Below are positions 61,485-64,000 of a DNA stretch of 64,000 bases, in pieces (the stretch's first letter is position 1; every line of letters starts with the position of its first letter). The stretch is from Rivularia sp963920925 (lineage in GTDB: Bacteria; Cyanobacteriota; Cyanobacteriia; Cyanobacteriales; Nostocaceae). The DNA lies in assembly GCF_963920925.1 (NCBI RefSeq), contig NZ_CAWUDI010000006.1, positions 124,001 to 188,000 of the forward strand, read 5' to 3'. The notes under the pieces are model-generated. The model ran no database searches. It saw only the letters and a program-made list of their open reading frames with translations, and was not told the DNA's origin. A program made the position numbers and the translations under genes.

Positions 61485-63599
61485 ATGTTTTCTGAACAAA
61501 AAAATCGAGGTCGGTTAAGCGCTAGCGATCGTAGGAGGTTGTCTTTGAAACGAGCATTGAAGAAGAAAATGAAAGCTGTGTTAGAAAGTACCATTAATAA
61601 CGATGTTGCTTCGATAGAGCACAGTAGCTTAGTTACTCCGCTCTTAAAGCGTCGAATGCCTAAAGCCGCCATGATCGGTTTAGCAATCTCGATGGGAGCA
61701 ACCAGCCTTTTCGTGACTCGGCAAAGCGACAAAGCCCTAGCAGCAGAACCTGTAGGCAATCAAAATACTGCCTCTGCAAACCCTGCTGCATCTGATGAGG
61801 TCACGTTTGCTCCCACACTAAAACGCTCTTTTAAAGTCATCTCTAACGAGATTGGGGCGACAATTCCTACCGTGGTGGAGCCGACAGCAATCTCGCAAGT
61901 AAATGGGTTTGGAGCTAAGTTGCAGGTTGTTTCTAATCTGAAGTCTGCTCAGTTTGGGACACAAGCACCTGCGAAAAAAAGTGTAACTGCGGCAAACAAT
62001 AATACAATTTACTCCGTACCGCAAGTGGCCAAGGGACAGATTATTTCCCGAGCGATTGCCACAGCGAAGCCAGCGCAGAGTCAAAATATCATAATCTCTC
62101 CACAAACCGTGGAAGCTCAAGAGATTGCCACCGAAGGCAATACTCAGCTTGAAGCTCAACAAAAGTTTGCGCTCAACCGCCTAAAGCAAAAATCGAACCG
62201 CTTAAAAGCAAGTCTTAACAAGTTGCGCTCGACTCCCGTTGAAAATTTCAAACAACCTACGGAAATAGAGCAGTCGGCAAGTCAAGTTGAAGCAACATCA
62301 ACTGTAAGTACTAATAAAACTGCTATCCAAAGCAAACTTGTATCCAGATTAAAGCAGAATACAGATGTGGAGTTGGTACAAGAAACTGTAACAGTACCTA
62401 CACCAGTTACCGCACAAATCGAAGCACCGATTACGATAGCTGCGGCGCACGTTGTTAAATCTGGAGACACCTTAGCTGAAATTGCTGGCAACTACGGTAG
62501 TTCAGTCTCCGAAATGGTTAAGGCAAATCATTTGTCTAATCCCAACGAGCTAAAAGTCAATCAACAACTGATTGTTCCTGCGGTTCAAAATAGCAGCAAT
62601 CTTGTTGCAGCAACAAGTAGTGTAACAGTTGAAACTGAGAATCAGTTTTCACCTACTGTTGAAGGTTCCGATCAAACTGCAACTTCTTTCGGTATAGGTG
62701 GCGATGCCCCCGTACCTTCAGTGTTTACAGAAATGCAGCTCGCTGATAGACGCAATGCGTTAGCGACAAAAGTTTCTAGAGATGAGCGTCTTCGTAAATT
62801 AAAAGAAGAAATTGAAAGATTGCGGCAGAAATATCGCTCTCAACAATCTGGAATAGTTGTACCAGAGGTTAATACTAATAGGACGAGCGTAGAAGTACCT
62901 GTTAACACACCTGAATCAGCTTCTATACCTATTCCTGTTACAAAGCCTACAGCAGGAACAGCTTCGGTACCAATTCGTGTAGCTAGACCTAATACGGCAG
63001 CAGTACCAATTCCGGTTCCCACACCCGGTGAGGATATTAACCCCAACTTCTCTCGTAGTAGAGGAATTAGAGTTGCAACCCCTCCTGCAAGTTCAAATTT
63101 CAGCGGTCGTTCTCAATCTTCCTCGGTTGTAAACACAACAGTATCTCCAGGGCTACCGCCATTGGCAGCAGTTGACAGATACTTACCCATACCTATTGAT
63201 GAGTCAAAACCACCTGCAAAAGGTTTTGCATGGCCTGCTAAAGGTGTTTTCACCTCTGGTTTCGGTCCTCGTTGGGGAAGAATGCATAAAGGAATTGACA
63301 TCGCTGCTCCCACAGGTACTCCCATTCATGCAGCAGCAGATGGTGTAGTTGTATCTGCTGGTTGGAACCGTGGTGGTTATGGTAATTTAGTTGATATCCG
63401 TCATGCAGATGGTACTACGACTCGGTATGCTCACAACAGTAAAATCGTAGTCAAGAAAGGTCAGCAAGTACAGCAAGGTCAGAGAATTTCCTTGATGGGT
63501 AGCACTGGTTTTAGTACTGGTCCTCACCTGCACTTTGAAATTCGTAAAGGTGGAAATCAAGCGGTTAACCCCATAGCTTTCCTTCCCCCTCGCGAATAA
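61485..63599 (+). CDS. LysM-M23 murein peptidase
   Basis: The 704-residue protein has a basic cytoplasmic N-terminus (1-60), one membrane segment (AAMIGLAISMGATSLFV, about 61-79), a long low-complexity linker, a LysM domain (about 323-366, HVVKSGDTLAEIAGNYGSSV), a coiled-coil stretch (420-455), a Pro/Val/Thr-rich linker, and a C-terminal M23 peptidase (about 580-700): HKGIDIAAPTGTPIHA (zinc His/Asp), RYAHNSK, and HLHFEIR. Zinc ligands and catalytic His are intact. It probably cuts peptidoglycan cross-links at the inner membrane face of the wall. NlpD/EnvC-type M23 proteins lacking a membrane anchor exist; this one is anchored. Confidence 0.93.
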   Translation: MFSEQKNRGRLSASDRRRLSLKRALKKKMKAVLESTINNDVASIEHSSLVTPLLKRRMPKAAMIGLAISMGATSLFVTRQSDKALAAEPVGNQNTASANPAASDEVTFAPTLKRSFKVISNEIGATIPTVVEPTAISQVNGFGAKLQVVSNLKSAQFGTQAPAKKSVTAANNNTIYSVPQVAKGQIISRAIATAKPAQSQNIIISPQTVEAQEIATEGNTQLEAQQKFALNRLKQKSNRLKASLNKLRSTPVENFKQPTEIEQSASQVEATSTVSTNKTAIQSKLVSRLKQNTDVELVQETVTVPTPVTAQIEAPITIAAAHVVKSGDTLAEIAGNYGSSVSEMVKANHLSNPNELKVNQQLIVPAVQNSSNLVAATSSVTVETENQFSPTVEGSDQTATSFGIGGDAPVPSVFTEMQLADRRNALATKVSRDERLRKLKEEIERLRQKYRSQQSGIVVPEVNTNRTSVEVPVNTPESASIPIPVTKPTAGTASVPIRVARPNTAAVPIPVPTPGEDINPNFSRSRGIRVATPPASSNFSGRSQSSSVVNTTVSPGLPPLAAVDRYLPIPIDESKPPAKGFAWPAKGVFTSGFGPRWGRMHKGIDIAAPTGTPIHAAADGVVVSAGWNRGGYGNLVDIRHADGTTTRYAHNSKIVVKKGQQVQQGQRISLMGSTGFSTGPHLHFEIRKGGNQAVNPIAFLPPRE

Positions 63600-63646
63600 T
63601 TTTCCGAATTTTTGATTAGCATTTAGATAATTGCCGCAGGAAGGTT

Positions 63647-63676
63647 GAGGGAGAATGTCTCCCTCTTTTGCTTTTT
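63647..63676 (+). terminator. Terminator of the M23 gene
   Basis: GAGGGAGA (63647-63654) and TCTCCCTC (63658-63665) form a perfect 8-bp stem with a 3-base loop, followed by TTTTGCTTTTT. Confidence 0.88.
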
Positions 63677-63820
63677 ACTAGTAATTGGTAATTGGTAATT
63701 GGTAATTGGTATACGTTAAGTAGCTAAGCCAAAGCTCTCAATTATTTGCTTAAAGAATAATTTATTCAGATGCTTGGCAAGATTTTATTTATATGATAAA
63801 TTTATAATTGAATAAAATTT

Positions 63821-63894
63821 GGCTCAGTAGCTCAGTTGGTTAGAGTAGGGGACTCATAAGCCCTTGGTCGTGCGTTCGAGTCGCACCTGAGCCA
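63821..63894 (+). tRNA. tRNA-Met (CAU), elongator type
   Basis: 74 bases fold as a tRNA: acceptor GGCTCAG/CTGAGCC, D-arm GCTC/GAGT, anticodon loop CTCATAA with CAU, variable TGGTC, T-arm GTGCG/CGCAC with TTCGAGT loop, discriminator A. CCA is not encoded. D-arm and CTCATAA resemble elongator Met tRNA; an Ile-CAU identity cannot be excluded without checking TilS determinants. The anticodon stem has G-U at its base and an A-G mismatch beside the loop. Confidence 0.92.
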
Positions 63895-63919
63895 TTTGAT
63901 TAATTAGTTAACGCAAAGT

Positions 63920-63953
63920 CGGGATTGGCAAGTATGTCAATCCCGTAATTTTT
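63920..63953 (+). terminator. Terminator after the tRNA gene
   Basis: CGGGATTG (63920-63927) and CAATCCCG (63938-63945) form a perfect 8-bp stem, followed by TAATTTTTG. Confidence 0.75.
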
Positions 63954-64000
63954 GCTTGACTTGCGTTTGTAGGATGGAGATGGGGAGAAGCGGTAGATGA

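Noticed and set aside
62282..63325. Minus-strand frames opposite the M23 gene
   Set aside because: They are shadows of a well-supported coding region with low-complexity composition.

Overview
The window is chromosomal DNA from a cyanobacterium, most likely a filamentous member of the Nostocales. It carries petH encoding ferredoxin-NADP reductase with a phycobilisome-linker N-terminus, a cyanobacterial phosphoribulokinase, a cyanobacterial-type glutamate-cysteine ligase, an acyl-ACP synthetase, a carotenoid oxygenase, a CURT1/CAAD protein, a COP23 protein, many GCGATCGC (HIP1) octamers, and the short heptanucleotide tandem repeats (CCCCATT, CCCTACT, GATTTTG types) typical of heterocyst-forming genomes. 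No heterocyst gene is present, so the order is an inference.

Layout. 1-4.2 kb: a membrane-anchored aminopropyltransferase cut by the left edge, a GST-like protein, a DUF4178 protein and a lipoprotein. 4.2-11.3 kb: a Uma2 nuclease-like gene, then the first copy of an unusual module: a membrane pentapeptide-repeat protein with a C-terminal CHAT (caspase-like) protease, two small secreted proteins on the other strand, a sigma-factor-like protein with a membrane segment, and a DUF1822 protein. 11.3-23.3 kb: mostly single genes (GNAT, DUF4058, PEBP, patatin, pyruvate dehydrogenase E2, YlqD, acyl-ACP synthetase, carotenoid oxygenase). 23.9-31.6 kb: a cluster of secreted trypsin-like proteases, COP23 and TPR proteins, two of them a tandem duplication. 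31.7-38.3 kb: the second copy of the module on the minus strand: sigma-like protein, DUF1822, and a 1574-residue CHAT-NTPase-WD40 protein. 38.5-64 kb: mostly housekeeping genes (curT, an SLH protein, hom, petH, prk, metK, two sensor kinases, an N-formylglutamate amidohydrolase family protein, a UvrD-type helicase, a pentapeptide protein, gshA, trmL, an M23/LysM peptidase and tRNA-Met).

The best candidate for an undescribed system is the pair of paralogous modules at 5.2-11.3 kb and 31.7-38.3 kb. Each joins a CHAT protease with an intact His/Cys pair, a divergent sigma-like protein and DUF1822. One copy is membrane/pentapeptide-linked and the other is linked to an NTPase with a WD40 sensor. 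Together with the serine proteases between them, this 5-38 kb stretch looks like a protease-rich signalling or self-destruction island; that function is inferred, not shown.

A second theme is repeat invasion. A small transposable-looking palindromic element occurs in opposite orientations at 1.0 and 52.6 kb, relatives of its GC-rich core sit in frame inside the CHAT-NTPase-WD40 gene, and tandem repeats reach into gene ends and supply stop codons. Several minor palindrome families recur between genes.
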